NCBI RefSeq assembly: GCF_932526225.1
Contig: NC_064035.1
Coordinates: 14,266,566-14,330,565 of the forward strand
From: Nematostella vectensis
Taxonomy: Eukaryota; Cnidaria; Anthozoa; Actiniaria; Edwardsiidae
DNA length: 64,000 nt
Direction: 5' to 3'
Below are positions 50,565 through 59,859 of this stretch, piece after piece (position 1 is the first letter of the stretch; each line of letters opens with the position of its first letter). The position numbers were made by a program, and so were the translations under genes. The notes under the pieces are model-generated. The model did no database searches, had not been told where the DNA came from, and saw only the letters and a list, made by a program, of their open reading frames with translations.

Positions 50565-50741
50565 TGTAATAAAAGGTGTTTACTTCAAAATTCGGTTGTT
50601 TCTTTTACAATAAAGCTCTACAAAATCAAATCTACCGAGTGAAAAAACTACAACATAAGACAACGAGGAGCCCCATCCTCGGGGGGGCCCATAAGATAAA
50701 TAAGGGGCCACAGGGGGCCCAAAACAAATAATATTATAACA
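50565..50741 (-). repeat. 3' LTR
   Basis: 177 bp, TGTAATAAAAGG at one end and ATTATAACA at the other as read on plus. By eye identical to 54901-55077. The polypurine tract touches its inner end. Confidence 0.95.
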
Positions 50742-50752
50742 TCTCCCTTCTC
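50742..50752 (-). promoter_or_regulatory. Polypurine tract
   Basis: GAGAAGGGAGA on the minus strand, directly against the 3' LTR, where plus-strand DNA synthesis is primed in LTR retrotransposons. Confidence 0.85.
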
Positions 50753-50787
50753 AACAAAGTGTTAGGTTAAGTGTTCAATAAATGTTC

Positions 50788-53700
50788 TTAACAATGTTCA
50801 ATAAGTCTTTGTGGTTTTTTGATAACCCTGCCAGATGCTGTGCTCATCGGTGTCGTCTCGTGTTGCCTCTCAGAAGACTTTGGTGGTGTAGGCGATGCTG
50901 TCACATTATTGCTTAACTGTGTGGGGTTGTTGGTACTTTCTGGTGGTAGTTGAGGAATGGCTGGTATAACAAAAGGACTTGTGCTCATCGATTGATCATT
51001 AGGTGTTGAAATGATTTGTCGTCGATTTCTCCTGAAGACACGCCCACGCTCATCTCCTAATAAGTACGATCGGGGCAATACTTCTGCTTTCCTCCACTCA
51101 GCCTCCCGGTTTGGACGGATACGCACCTTATCTCCAACTTGTAAAGGAGGGAGATCATGACTATGACTATCATAATACTTTTTTGAAACACTCTGACGAT
51201 GTTTCAATGTCTTCACAACTTGATTTGGGTCAACAGGCTGAGGCAGTAGCAAACGTCGATGAGTCGGTAGTTGGGTACGTGTTCTCCTACTCATTAGCAG
51301 CTGAGCTGGAGACACACCTAAGTCATCAAAGGGTGTATTCCCGTATTTGAGTAATCCTTCAAAAGGATCTTTGTTGTCAGCAGCCGCTTTCTTTAAAATC
51401 CGTTTTGCGGTCTGAACTGCTTTCTCGGCAGCTCCATTTGATTGTGGATACTCTGGAGAGCTTGTGGTGTGACGGAAACCCCACTCATCTGCAAACTTTT
51501 TGAACTCATGTGAACTATTAAAAAGGTTTCTAGTGTTACTGTACTGGGAGCCATTGTCGCTCAGAACTTCCACCGGGATCCCAAACCTTGCAAAAATCTT
51601 CTTTAAGTTATTGATAACACAATTAGCAGTGGTTTGGCGTAACAACTCAATCTCAAAGTACTTTGAATACAAATCGGTAACAAGCAAATAGGAATGTCCG
51701 GCATATTCAAAGATGTCAGTACTGATCACTTGCCAAGGCAATCCAGGAACCTCACGTGGTAGTAGGGTCTCTCTTGGCTGTTGGTTTCGGAAGGCATTAC
51801 ATATGGAGCAGGAACTAATCTTGTCTTTGATCTGTGCAGTCATTGAGGGCCAGAAAACATATTCTCTTGCAAAACTGAGACTTTTGTTCTCACCCATGTG
51901 TGCGCCATGAATTTCTTCTAGCACCTCTGCCCTCAACGATCTCGGGACAATGATTCTGTCTGCTTTGAATAACAAACCATCTTCTACGCTAAGTTCCTCT
52001 CTAAAACTCCAGTATTCTCTCGCTAGCTCATCAAGTTGATGTTTTTCTGCTGGCCAACCTTTAACGACATATTCCATGACCACTTGAGAGGTAACATCGC
52101 AGTTTGATGCTTCCTTGAATTTTTGCAAAGTGCTTGAATCTACACCAAGACTGTCAATTAAGTTGATTCCAATCATCTCTTCTGGTTCACTAACTGGTTT
52201 AGTGTCACTAACTGGGGCTCTGCTTAAGCAATCTGAGATGAATTGTTTCTTTCCTGGCACATAACGAACATCAAGGTCATACTTTGTCAGCTTTAACAAC
52301 ATCCTCTGCAATCTCGGTGGTGCTTCATTCAAGGGCTTTTTGAAGATGGCTTCTAGTGGTTTGTGGTCGGTTTCAACTACAACACGACGTCCATAAACAT
52401 AAGTATGGAACTTTTCAGTTCCCCAGACAATTGCCAGAAGCTCTCGCTCGATGTTGGCATACCTTGTCTCAGCAGGTGATAGTGTTTTTGAGCCAAATGC
52501 TACAGGTCTTTCGTCCTGCAGAATAACAGCACCTAATCCCGTGCCACTTGCATCAACATTAAGCACTGTCTCTTTGGTGTTGTCAAAATAGGCTAAAACT
52601 GGCGCTGAGGTAATGACTGCTTTGAGCTTGTCAAATGCATGCTGTTGAGGTGTCTCCCATACGAATGCGGTATCATTCCTTGTTAGCTGCGAGATAGGGC
52701 CCTGGAGATCAGCTTTATGTTCAATAAATTTATCCAGATAGTTTACAGTTCCTAGGAAACGTAGTATGCCATCTTTATCGGTCGGGGCAGGCATCTCGTT
52801 GATAGCTCTTACCTTTTCAGGATCAGGCTTTAAACCGTCTGCAGTAAATAGGTGTCCAACGTAGCTGACTTCAGGAACTCGAAGTTTGGCTTTACGTGGA
52901 TTGAACTTTAGACCTATCTCACGGCTCCTCTTCAATACTGCAATCATCTTGTGATCTAGCTCACATTGATTTCCACCATGTATCAAAAAGTCGTCAACGA
53001 TTATTTCTACTGGTACTCCTGCGAAGAGTCGGTCCATCTCTCGTTGGTAAATCTCGGGCGCGGAACTTATGCCGAATGGGAGCCGCAGGAATCTGTATCG
53101 ACCCCAGGGGGTATTGAAAGTCAGGAGCTTCGAGCTTTCTTCGTCTACTGGTAGTTGCCAAAAACCGCTGCATGCATCCAACGTTGAGAATATTTCAGCA
53201 CCGGTGAGTTTGTTGGCAACCTGTTCCACTGTGGCCATCGGATAATGGGGTCTCTTGAGGGCTCTATTGAGGTCACGTGGGTCTATACATATTCTGATGT
53301 TGTCTTTGGTTGGTGGGCTTTTCTTTTCTTTGCCTTTTCGTTTATCGATTACTAACATCGAAGAGACCCAAGGGGTATGTTCTTCTTCTTTAACAATGAT
53401 CCCATCTTCTTCCATCTCTCTCAGCTTCTGTTGAGTTGGGTCTAACATGGATACTGGGATCTTTCTGGGTGCGTGTATAACTGGAGTTACTGCAGAGTCT
53501 ACCTCTAGGTGTACTTTGTTGGGTAACATTCCTGGTTTGTTACTGAAGCAATCAAGGTAAACTTTCAGAACAGGGTCCCTTGTGAGGGTTGTGGTACTTT
53601 TGCTTTGTTCTCTGGACAAGTCGATGTTTGATGTTTGTGCTGATGGTGAATCTAGCAATGTGAGATCCATGAACTGTAGGACTTCAAGATCAAGGCAAGC

Positions 53701-54588
53701 CTCACAACTTAGTAGTGGGGTGAACTCTCCATCAACTACAAGATATAACAGATCTATCTTTCGATCTTTGTACTGTGTTGGAAGGCGGACACATCCTTTA
53801 GGGTAGATGGGCTTAGTCGCAAGCCAGCCCTTCAAAGGCTGGTGTACACGTTTCAACGGCTTGTTGGTGATGCTCTTGTACAAGTTGTAGGGGATGACAG
53901 TAGCCTCCGCACCCGTGTCTGCTTTCAGTTTGACCTCTTTTCCTGCTATCATGACTTTTATCAGGCTCTTTTTGGGTTGCTGGTTCTGTAACACGCTTCC
54001 GACTTCAATGGATCCAAAGTATGTGTGGGTTTCGTTGCTGTCACTTGAGTCATACTCCTGTTCCACCACATGCACTTCTGGATCTTTTTTCTGTTTGTTT
54101 TTACACATCTTTGCAAAATGGCCTGTTTTGCTACAAATCTTGCAATTCCTTTTAAAAGCTGGGCATCGTGTTGGGTGTGCAAATGAATGGCGATATCCAC
54201 AGAACTTACAAGACGGCTGTTCTTTCTTAACTTGGACTGGTTGCACAGACACTGTTTTACTTGGGACTACTGTCTGTGGAACAAACTTATACTTCTGCAG
54301 CTCAGTCGCCTCATAAGTTCTGCAGTAATCATGCGCGGTTTGTAGGGTAAGGTCTGGCTTTTTCAACAACTCCCCTCGCAATTCATCGCTGGTTACTCCC
54401 CCCACAATACGGTCTCGTATCAATGAATCTCTAAGTGCTCCAAAGTCACAGTTTAATGAAAGCCGTTTTAGCTCACTAACAAAGTTGTCAATTCGTTCAC
54501 CCTCCTTTTGGTTTCTAAGATTGAAGAGCAGTCGCTCATAAATGACATTCTTAGCTCCTCGACAAAGTTCATGGAACTTTCGGCACAC
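50788..54588 (-). CDS. Gag-Pol polyprotein, downstream open part (1,266 residues)
   Basis: Domains in order: remainder of the Gag capsid region; two zinc knuckles near residues 127-163 (the second is a standard CX2CX4HX4C); aspartic protease with DTGA at 224-227; reverse transcriptase with FSTLDACSGFWQL, LPFGISSAPE and a VDD active site (IVDDFL); RNase H with NVDASGTGLGAV and the ERELLAIVWG and TDHKPLEAI blocks; integrase with an HHCC zinc finger and a DDE core (STDIFEYAG, LSDNGSQYS, PQSNGAAEKAV). It reads in the same frame as the N-terminal Gag part at 54604-54831 and is separated from it only by a TAA at 54601-54603. Its first ATG (54586-54588) is therefore not a natural start. The catalytic residues I can see are present. 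Confidence 0.93.
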   Translation of the reverse strand: MCRKFHELCRGAKNVIYERLLFNLRNQKEGERIDNFVSELKRLSLNCDFGALRDSLIRDRIVGGVTSDELRGELLKKPDLTLQTAHDYCRTYEATELQKYKFVPQTVVPSKTVSVQPVQVKKEQPSCKFCGYRHSFAHPTRCPAFKRNCKICSKTGHFAKMCKNKQKKDPEVHVVEQEYDSSDSNETHTYFGSIEVGSVLQNQQPKKSLIKVMIAGKEVKLKADTGAEATVIPYNLYKSITNKPLKRVHQPLKGWLATKPIYPKGCVRLPTQYKDRKIDLLYLVVDGEFTPLLSCEACLDLEVLQFMDLTLLDSPSAQTSNIDLSREQSKSTTTLTRDPVLKVYLDCFSNKPGMLPNKVHLEVDSAVTPVIHAPRKIPVSMLDPTQQKLREMEEDGIIVKEEEHTPWVSSMLVIDKRKGKEKKSPPTKDNIRICIDPRDLNRALKRPHYPMATVEQVANKLTGAEIFSTLDACSGFWQLPVDEESSKLLTFNTPWGRYRFLRLPFGISSAPEIYQREMDRLFAGVPVEIIVDDFLIHGGNQCELDHKMIAVLKRSREIGLKFNPRKAKLRVPEVSYVGHLFTADGLKPDPEKVRAINEMPAPTDKDGILRFLGTVNYLDKFIEHKADLQGPISQLTRNDTAFVWETPQQHAFDKLKAVITSAPVLAYFDNTKETVLNVDASGTGLGAVILQDERPVAFGSKTLSPAETRYANIERELLAIVWGTEKFHTYVYGRRVVVETDHKPLEAIFKKPLNEAPPRLQRMLLKLTKYDLDVRYVPGKKQFISDCLSRAPVSDTKPVSEPEEMIGINLIDSLGVDSSTLQKFKEASNCDVTSQVVMEYVVKGWPAEKHQLDELAREYWSFREELSVEDGLLFKADRIIVPRSLRAEVLEEIHGAHMGENKSLSFAREYVFWPSMTAQIKDKISSCSICNAFRNQQPRETLLPREVPGLPWQVISTDIFEYAGHSYLLVTDLYSKYFEIELLRQTTANCVINNLKKIFARFGIPVEVLSDNGSQYSNTRNLFNSSHEFKKFADEWGFRHTTSSPEYPQSNGAAEKAVQTAKRILKKAAADNKDPFEGLLKYGNTPFDDLGVSPAQLLMSRRTRTQLPTHRRLLLPQPVDPNQVVKTLKHRQSVSKKYYDSHSHDLPPLQVGDKVRIRPNREAEWRKAEVLPRSYLLGDERGRVFRRNRRQIISTPNDQSMSTSPFVIPAIPQLPPESTNNPTQLSNNVTASPTPPKSSERQHETTPMSTASGRVIKKPQRLIEHC

Positions 54589-54600
54589 ATCACCATAAGA

Positions 54601-54831
54601 TTAATTACTCTCGCCTGCAGTATACACAAAGTGGCTATACTCTTCAATTGCACTCGGTCCAGCACAGTTAAGTAACAAATTAACTTTTAACTTATCTCCC
54701 TTGTCGTCCTTTCCTTTTGCAACCAAGTAAATTTCGAACTGCATTAGGAACTTTCTCCAATTTTCTGATGCATTCGCATCCAACACCAAAGGTCCCGGAG
54801 CTCGATGATACATTTCCCCACTTTCGGCCAT
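54601..54831 (-). CDS. Gag N-terminal part, cut short by an in-frame stop
   Basis: Begins at an ATG 33 bases inside a longer frame (MAESGEMYHRAPGPLVLD) and continues with the typical start of a Gypsy-type Gag (NWRKFLMQFEIYLVA). It ends at TAA (54601-54603) after 76 residues, while the same frame continues at once into the large Gag-Pol frame. Either this copy is disabled by a point mutation, or the stop is read through. I favour mutation, because gag stops usually come after the zinc knuckle rather than so early. Confidence 0.8.
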   Translation of the reverse strand: MAESGEMYHRAPGPLVLDANASENWRKFLMQFEIYLVAKGKDDKGDKLKVNLLLNCAGPSAIEEYSHFVYTAGESN

Positions 54832-54882
54832 CGTTTCCTTGTTTTGTCGACTTTTCTTTAACAATTAATATTCTCCAGTGGT

Positions 54883-54900
54883 TAACCACTTCTGACACCA
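54883..54900 (-). promoter_or_regulatory. tRNA primer binding site
   Basis: Read on the minus strand, TGGTGTCAGAAGTGGTTA begins directly after the 5' LTR. The complement ends in TGACACCA, matching a tRNA 3' end, most likely a leucine tRNA. Confidence 0.8.
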
Positions 54901-55077
54901 TGTAATAAAAGGTGTTTACTTCAAAATTCGGTTGTTTCTTTTACAATAAAGCTCTACAAAATCAAATCTACCGAGTGAAAAAACTACAACATAAGACAAC
55001 GAGGAGCCCCATCCTCGGGGGGGCCCATAAGATAAATAAGGGGCCACAGGGGGCCCAAAACAAATAATATTATAACA
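54901..55077 (-). repeat. 5' LTR
   Basis: 177 bp, identical by eye to the LTR at 50565-50741; followed by the target duplication TGTTT. Confidence 0.95.
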
Positions 55078-55082
55078 TGTTT

Positions 55083-57223
55083 GATATTATCTTAGGTTAC
55101 TTCAATTACATATAAGAATGATGAGAATGATGTCGTTTGTATTATTGCTTTAAATCTTGACATTTGCCGATAAAACTTGTAGTTAAAAGTCAGGTGTAAA
55201 CAGCAAATTCGGCATTCTCTTCTACTTTTCCCCGCACTTAAATCACTGCAAGTTGACAAAAATAGCTTTGAAAGCACATAAACACATAGTACCTACCGAA
55301 GAGAGCACCGCTTTATCTTATCATTTCCAAGTTTTCGTATTTCGAGCTGGATTCGGGTCGTTTCCATGCAATACTTCGCTACAAGATTTTTTACCAAGCT
55401 TGGACAACAAATCAATTTCTATCATGTTAGGTGACCGTCTTTAATTTCCCAAGTCGCAGGAAAACCTCTATAAACGTCTATATTTTAGATAAACCCGAGC
55501 AGGATTCACAGACCTCATCCGACATGTTGTACAATTTGTGGGACTTTTGTGGGACATTTGGGTTGCACTTCGCTGGCTTCTATTTGCTGCTTTCTGATTG
55601 GTTATTCGAGCGCTCGTCGGATCTATGAATGTGGTCATAGATCCTAACCTGAGTACCAAGTACCAGGCCCTCCTATGTTTCTTTCGCGCCGGCGAGAAAC
55701 AAGACAAGGACCTGATGAAACAAGTACTGTTCAAATCGCATGTTTTCATGCCGGATTCCGGCATGGCTCCAGATTGGTCGAAAAAACAAAGGGTACTCGA
55801 ATGGGACGCGCTGATTGGTTCAGCTATATATAGTACCCTGTCCCGCCGACTGCTCGTTCTCAGAGTAATGGCGGACTCCAAAAGTGCTTTCGACCTTGCG
55901 TTAGCAGAATCAGAGAAATCGTTTTCTATAACATTAAAAATATATATGTTTTCCTCTCTTCATTTTCTTCGGAAAAATTCCGCCTGATACTTAGGTTAGA
56001 TGTTCAAATGTTTTGCCCAGGCCGTTCGTTGCGTGTGTTTATTTCTCATTGGTATCGTTTTTCAAAGCGAAGATCTACTAGTTATATCAAAGGCGCTGGA
56101 TGTCATAGAAGCTGCTTAATACTACGGACATCATTAGTAGTAGCTATCAAATTTTTAGACAGACCAGGCGCCAAATATTTGAGAAATTTGTCTGTGAGAG
56201 CACGAAGAATGCTTGGGATTGTTTGCGGCACTTCCCGCTCGATCCCGCGAGTTATTGATCTTGTGAGCTTATCAAATAATGGCATTTGTGTTCAAGCAGA
56301 GGTTTGTCTATTTAGACGAAAAAGCCTGTAGTAAATTGGTGATGTGAATATCCTGTTGTAAGTTAGTGATGTGTGGACCTGCAGTCATATCGTAAATCTC
56401 CTGATCCGTGAATTACCTTTGCGTTTCAGATCATGAGCGAACCGGGGTTTGTCGTTACTAAAATTATTACCCTTGCCTATAACACCAATGTAGTTTGTTT
56501 GACATAAATGCTGTTTATAATTCGATTTGGGCATTTGATTGTGCCACCACGCGAGTCATTGGAAAATTGACAGTCGGCGTATTTTGACAGCGGCCTGAAA
56601 AGGGGCGGCAGGCGTCGCGTCTAGTATTTGTGTCAGGCGTACTTTTATTTTTCCTCTCCGAGTTTTGAAAAATAAAATCGCCTGATACTCAGGCTACATG
56701 GATCGTAGTGTGCTGCACTTGATGACGATATCACGACATTACCATAATAGCAACACACCAATTCCCAAGGGACGCAAGCGTGCGAGCTGTGCGTGGCGTA
56801 ACCGACTAAGACAGGGCTGGATTCTGTTTTTTGCCTTCAGGTTCCATTGTGTTGTACAGTACACTAGATAGCGGTGCTGGGGCCATACGGTACTTCAGCG
56901 CATGTCTGGAAGTATGGTCTATTTTATCTAATTTTACTGATCTGGACGAGGTTCAATTCTCGGCTATGTACTTCAATTGTTTCCTTTTCACTGTTTACCA
57001 GTTAAATTCCATATTCCTTGCTCACACCTGTTCTTAGTTTTTCGGTCAAGTCATATTTCCTGATATTCCCTGCTTCGCCCCCCCAGTAGTAGGGTTTTGC
57101 CGATTCTGGGACAAGTTTTTCATCACCCCAAATTTCATTCCAAAATGGAGCAAAAGTCTCCGCACACCTCCGCCAAGCCTCGCGACCTGCGCATACGCGA
57201 GTTTGCCCAAGACTCCTTGCACA
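55083..57223. other. Region between the retrotransposon and the virus-like block
   Basis: I recognise no gene. The longest frames (55598-55987 plus, 57002-57250 minus) lack domains. Short inverted repeats are visible around 55600-55640 (GGATCTATGA ... TCATAGATCC). The left boundary of the virus-like block should lie near the right end of this stretch, but I could not find terminal repeats that define it. Confidence 0.4.
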
Positions 57224-57498
57224 CACGTGACGACCACGCCCACCTGTCAATCATTTTGTCAAAAACCTGTCAATCATTTTGTCACGTGACGACCACGCCC
57301 ACCTGTCAATCATTTTGTCAAAAACCTGTCGATCATTTTGTCACGTGACGACCACGCCCACCTGTCAATCATTTTGTCAAAAACCTGTCAATCATTTTGT
57401 CACGTGACGACCACGCCCACCTGTCAATCATTTTGTCAAAAACCTGTCAATCATTTTGTCACGTGACGACCACGCCCACCTGTCAATCATTTTGTCAC
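57224..57498. repeat. 59-bp tandem repeat with E-box and TGTCAATCA motifs
   Basis: About four and a half copies spaced exactly 59 bp apart (57224, 57283, 57342, 57401, 57460). Each has CACGTGACGACCACGCCCAC and two copies of CCTGTCAATCATTTTGTC. It lies immediately upstream of the first gene of the virus-like block, so it may be regulatory or mark a boundary. Confidence 0.9.
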
Positions 57499-57533
57499 AT
57501 GTCGCACTTAGGGGGAGCTCGGGGAGGCTATTC

Positions 57534-57567
57534 TGGTCTAAAGACGTATGGGGTCCTAGATAAAATG
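57534..57567 (+). promoter_or_regulatory. Conserved leader motif, gene 1
   Basis: TGGTCTAAAGACGT followed by TAGATAAAATG at the start codon. One base differs in the TTTAAAGAC core compared with the other copies. The direct repeat GGGGGAGCTCGGGGAGGCTA lies just upstream here and again before gene 2. Confidence 0.65.
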
Positions 57568-57789
57568 ACATTGAATACGGAGGTGAAGGTTAGAAAAGAT
57601 GTGGGTGATGATGGGGTGGATTGGTGTACTAGACAATGCTGCCGCGAAGGTGGTTACTATGAAGACTCAGAATACAAAAGCTTCGACCCGCGTGAGTTTG
57701 TGGTTGGCGCTGTCACAATTGTCCTTGGTGTTACAGCAATGTTACTCTCCATGCCGCGGTACGGCCGAGAAAGATGGGTCAGATACTAG
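57565..57789 (+). CDS. Small single-pass membrane protein of the virus-like block
   Basis: 74 residues. I chose the ATG at 57565 because it sits at the end of the conserved leader (ATAAAATG) rather than the longer frame, which would be translated from the 59-bp repeat. The N-terminal half is charged, with a cysteine cluster (WCTRQCC). One membrane segment follows (FVVGAVTIVLGVTAMLLSM), and then a basic tail. No family recognised; size and topology would fit a virion membrane protein, which is only a guess. Confidence 0.6.
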   Translation: MTLNTEVKVRKDVGDDGVDWCTRQCCREGGYYEDSEYKSFDPREFVVGAVTIVLGVTAMLLSMPRYGRERWVRY

Positions 57790-57875
57790 TCCACGAATGT
57801 GGTGCGGAGACTTTAGACCCCACCTGGGGGAGCTCGGGGAGGCTAGCCTCTCGGCCTCACATCTAAAAAGCCTCT

Positions 57876-57913
57876 GAAAAGTGGTTTAAAGACATGAACA
57901 GTTTAATAAAATG
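57876..57913 (+). promoter_or_regulatory. Conserved leader motif, gene 2
   Basis: GAAAAGTGGTTTAAAGACAT, then GAACAG, then TTTAATAAAATGG with the start codon at its end. Preceded by CACATCTAAAAA, also seen before the zinc-repeat gene. Confidence 0.8.
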
Positions 57914-58837
57914 GAGGGACAAGCGGTTGAACGTATGGTTGAAGATCAGTCACCACCACCATGTAATATCCCCGACGGGCCGGTACCCAGGGTTGACATC
58001 CCCACCCTCGTGCCGGAATTTGCGCTGTTTGACCGAGCCCTCACCGAATACGAGACTAGTAGAGCCTCCTTGGGAGACGAGGATAGTAGTAACACCCTTT
58101 GCAATCATGACGACCTAGTCACAGAAGACGGGGTCACTAGTTGCTTAGAGTGCGGGGAGCAGATGCAGCGCGAGATCGCACACGAGAGGGAATGGCGTTT
58201 TCGTGAGCATTCCGGCGGCAGATGGTCTTCGGATCCAAGTCGGGTCCAGGTGCGTAGGTCTGAGGATAGAAGTATTGACAAGGATGTGGAAAATATGGGT
58301 TTTAGTAGGGTAATTGTAGTCAAAGCTAACGAGATATACACTCAGGTGACGAAAGGTCAGATTTTTCGCGGCGACCCACGGAAGGCGATCATCTTTGCGT
58401 GTATCTACTACGCCTACAAGATGTCCGGTAAGTGTCAGACACCGAAAACCTTAATGGAGACTTTTGGATTGAGCAGGAAGAGTTGCCTTAAGGGTCTAAA
58501 AATCTTTAGTATTAACGTGCCTAAAGATTACTTACTACACGAGACGTCTCCCACCGTTGTGCATCACATTCATGACGTGATGGACAGATTCTCGGCGTCC
58601 CCCACACAGAAGGGGGAGGTGGTCCAGCTCTACTACAGATCTAAGAATCGCTCGTCTGAGTTGAATCGCGCTCGCCCGCAATCCTTTGCGGCCGCTTTAA
58701 CCTATTACTGGGTACGGCTAAAGGGGATCGATATTACACTTAAAAAATTCTCCGAAAGAGTCGGCATCTCCGAGTTAACCATCAGCAGGAAAGCGAAAGA
58801 GGTGGCTACAGTCCTAGGTACGCCTGGTGTGGTATGA
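57911..58837 (+). CDS. TFIIB-like transcription initiation factor
   Basis: 308 residues, about the usual length for TFIIB. The N-terminal zinc ribbon is visible as CNH (64-66) and CLEC (78-81), so one cysteine of the usual four is replaced by histidine. A basic linker follows (110-135), then two cyclin-like repeats (about 128-205 and 212-303). The first contains DPRKAIIFACIYYAYKMSG and the second RPQSFAAALTYYWVRLKGID with the final helix-turn-helix ISELTISRKAKEV. TFIIB bridges TATA-binding protein and RNA polymerase II; large DNA viruses encode their own versions for viral promoters. It is highly diverged and intronless, so a normal host TFIIB is unlikely. Followed after 4 bp by a hairpin. 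Family assignment is from domain pattern. Confidence 0.82.
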   Translation: MEGQAVERMVEDQSPPPCNIPDGPVPRVDIPTLVPEFALFDRALTEYETSRASLGDEDSSNTLCNHDDLVTEDGVTSCLECGEQMQREIAHEREWRFREHSGGRWSSDPSRVQVRRSEDRSIDKDVENMGFSRVIVVKANEIYTQVTKGQIFRGDPRKAIIFACIYYAYKMSGKCQTPKTLMETFGLSRKSCLKGLKIFSINVPKDYLLHETSPTVVHHIHDVMDRFSASPTQKGEVVQLYYRSKNRSSELNRARPQSFAAALTYYWVRLKGIDITLKKFSERVGISELTISRKAKEVATVLGTPGVV

Positions 58838-58841
58838 TATT

Positions 58842-58865
58842 TCCTGATTTCTCTGGAAATCAGGA
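58842..58865 (+). terminator. Hairpin directly after the TFIIB-like gene
   Basis: TCCTGATTTC and GAAATCAGGA form a perfect 10-bp stem with the loop TCTG, starting 4 bp after the stop codon. Likely a 3'-end-forming signal, as hairpins are in some giant viruses. Confidence 0.65.
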
Positions 58866-58920
58866 TTTCCAGGAAACTGTCAGTTCGGAGTAGATGTAAA
58901 TTAACATATCTAAAAAAATT

Positions 58921-58961
58921 TGATTAAATTGGTTTAAAGACGTGGATGTAATAACAAAATG
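58921..58961 (+). promoter_or_regulatory. Conserved leader motif, gene 3
   Basis: TTGGTTTAAAGACGTGGATG, then TAATAACAAAATGG ending in the start codon. The TTTAAAGAC core is perfect; the tract upstream is CTAAAAAAATTTG. Confidence 0.75.
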
Positions 58962-59786
58962 GGTATGCAAAGTGCTAGGAGTCTTACAAATCTCACCGTG
59001 GGGGATCAAGCCGCCACCTTAGCGAGGTGGGGAGCCGCGGACTTTGACGACGCTATGGAGCGCGCGGCGGGGGAGGGGTGCGTCGAGACCGTGAGGTTGT
59101 GTAAGAGTTGGGGTGCGACGGATTTCGAAAAGCCGATGGTCGAGGCCGCAAAGAATGGGCACGCCGAGATCGTTAAGATGTGTTGTGAGTTGGGCGCCTG
59201 TGACTTCGTATATCCAGCGTCCATGGCCGCGAAAGGCGGGCACGTAGAGGTTTTGAAGGTGATGGACGAGTATTGTGACGACGAAGAGGCCATGATCGGT
59301 GCTATGGGTACTGCGGCGGGGGAAGGTCAGGTGGGGGTTGTTGAGTTATTGATAGATTTGGGTGTCAGTGTCGATGTCGGTTGGGCCTCCGCTGAGGCGG
59401 CGTACAATGGCCACGTTGAGGTTCTAAAGTTGTTGAGAGAAAACTTCGGCGAGTTTGACCCGGACTATGTTATAGATTCGGCCACCCAATCCGGTAACCT
59501 TAAGATTGTGAGGTTGTGCTTGGAGTGGGGCGCGACCGATCTCAGTGGGCCTATGAGTTACGCACGGTTTTGGGGTCTACACGAAATTGTCGCGGTGCTG
59601 CGTGCGGCGCAGGGTTGGGGTCTCGTGCATGAGGAGCTCCCGGAGAGGCTACACAAGGTGAGATTCCGTAGAAAGCTGGAGGACGAACTGATGCCAGTAG
59701 CCTGGCATCCAGACAGGTTTTGGGATTGGTGTCTTGATGAGCAAGAGAAGGAAATGTTGGAAGAGTGTTTCGATGGGCAGGCGTGA
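58959..59786 (+). CDS. Ankyrin-repeat protein of large-DNA-virus type
   Basis: 275 residues. Six or seven diverged ankyrin units of about 32 residues, with the recurring pattern AAxxGHxEVLKxxxExGA (for instance AAKNGHAEIVKMCCELGA and AAYNGHVEVLKLLRENFG). The C-terminal domain contains ELMPVAWHPDRFWDWCLDEQ, a motif I associate with ankyrin proteins of giant viruses. Ankyrin repeats bind other proteins; in viruses they often redirect host ubiquitin ligases, which may matter given the RING gene next door. The start lies at the end of the shared leader. GC content is higher than in the host introns. No paralogue elsewhere in the window. Confidence 0.8.
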   Translation: MGMQSARSLTNLTVGDQAATLARWGAADFDDAMERAAGEGCVETVRLCKSWGATDFEKPMVEAAKNGHAEIVKMCCELGACDFVYPASMAAKGGHVEVLKVMDEYCDDEEAMIGAMGTAAGEGQVGVVELLIDLGVSVDVGWASAEAAYNGHVEVLKLLRENFGEFDPDYVIDSATQSGNLKIVRLCLEWGATDLSGPMSYARFWGLHEIVAVLRAAQGWGLVHEELPERLHKVRFRRKLEDELMPVAWHPDRFWDWCLDEQEKEMLEECFDGQA

Positions 59787-59820
59787 GAGACATGCTTTGG
59801 TATGTGGTGTCAAAAAAAAT

Positions 59821-59859
59821 TGAAAAGCGGTTTAAAGATATGAACAGTTTAATAAAATG
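59821..59859 (+). promoter_or_regulatory. Conserved leader motif, gene 4
   Basis: TGAAAAGCGGTTTAAAGATA, TGAACAG, then TTTAATAAAATGG. It matches the gene 2 leader at all but two or three positions over about 38 bp and continues into the coding start. Confidence 0.82.

Larger units (their letters stand above)
50565..55077 (-). mobile_element. Ty3/Gypsy LTR retrotransposon, full length and very recent
   Basis: A 4,513-bp element with identical 177-bp LTRs (TG...CA ends), flanked by the target duplication TGTTT at 50560-50564 and 55078-55082. Next to the right LTR (5' in transcription) is a tRNA primer binding site; next to the left LTR is a polypurine tract. Coding order gag, protease, reverse transcriptase, RNase H, integrase places it in Ty3/Gypsy (Metaviridae type); there is no envelope gene. 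Identical LTRs mean insertion was recent, but one in-frame stop interrupts gag. Confidence 0.95.

Noticed and set aside
53894-54316. Plus-strand frame of 140 codons
   Set aside because: Antisense of the retrotransposon gag-protease region.
55468-55987. Overlapping frames of about 130 codons on both strands
   Set aside because: No domain similarity, no splice-supported extension, composition like the surrounding intergenic DNA.
57002-57250. Minus-strand frame of 82 codons with a WGDEKLVPES-like segment
   Set aside because: No recognisable domain, overlaps the 59-bp repeat, and has no leader motif.
57397-57564. Upstream extension of the small membrane protein gene
   Set aside because: It reads the 59-bp tandem repeat; the leader motif ends at the ATG at 57565.
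57894-58118. Frame starting MNSLIKWRDKRLNV, repeated at 59839
   Set aside because: Overlaps the TFIIB-like and RING genes in another frame; it arises from the repeated leader.
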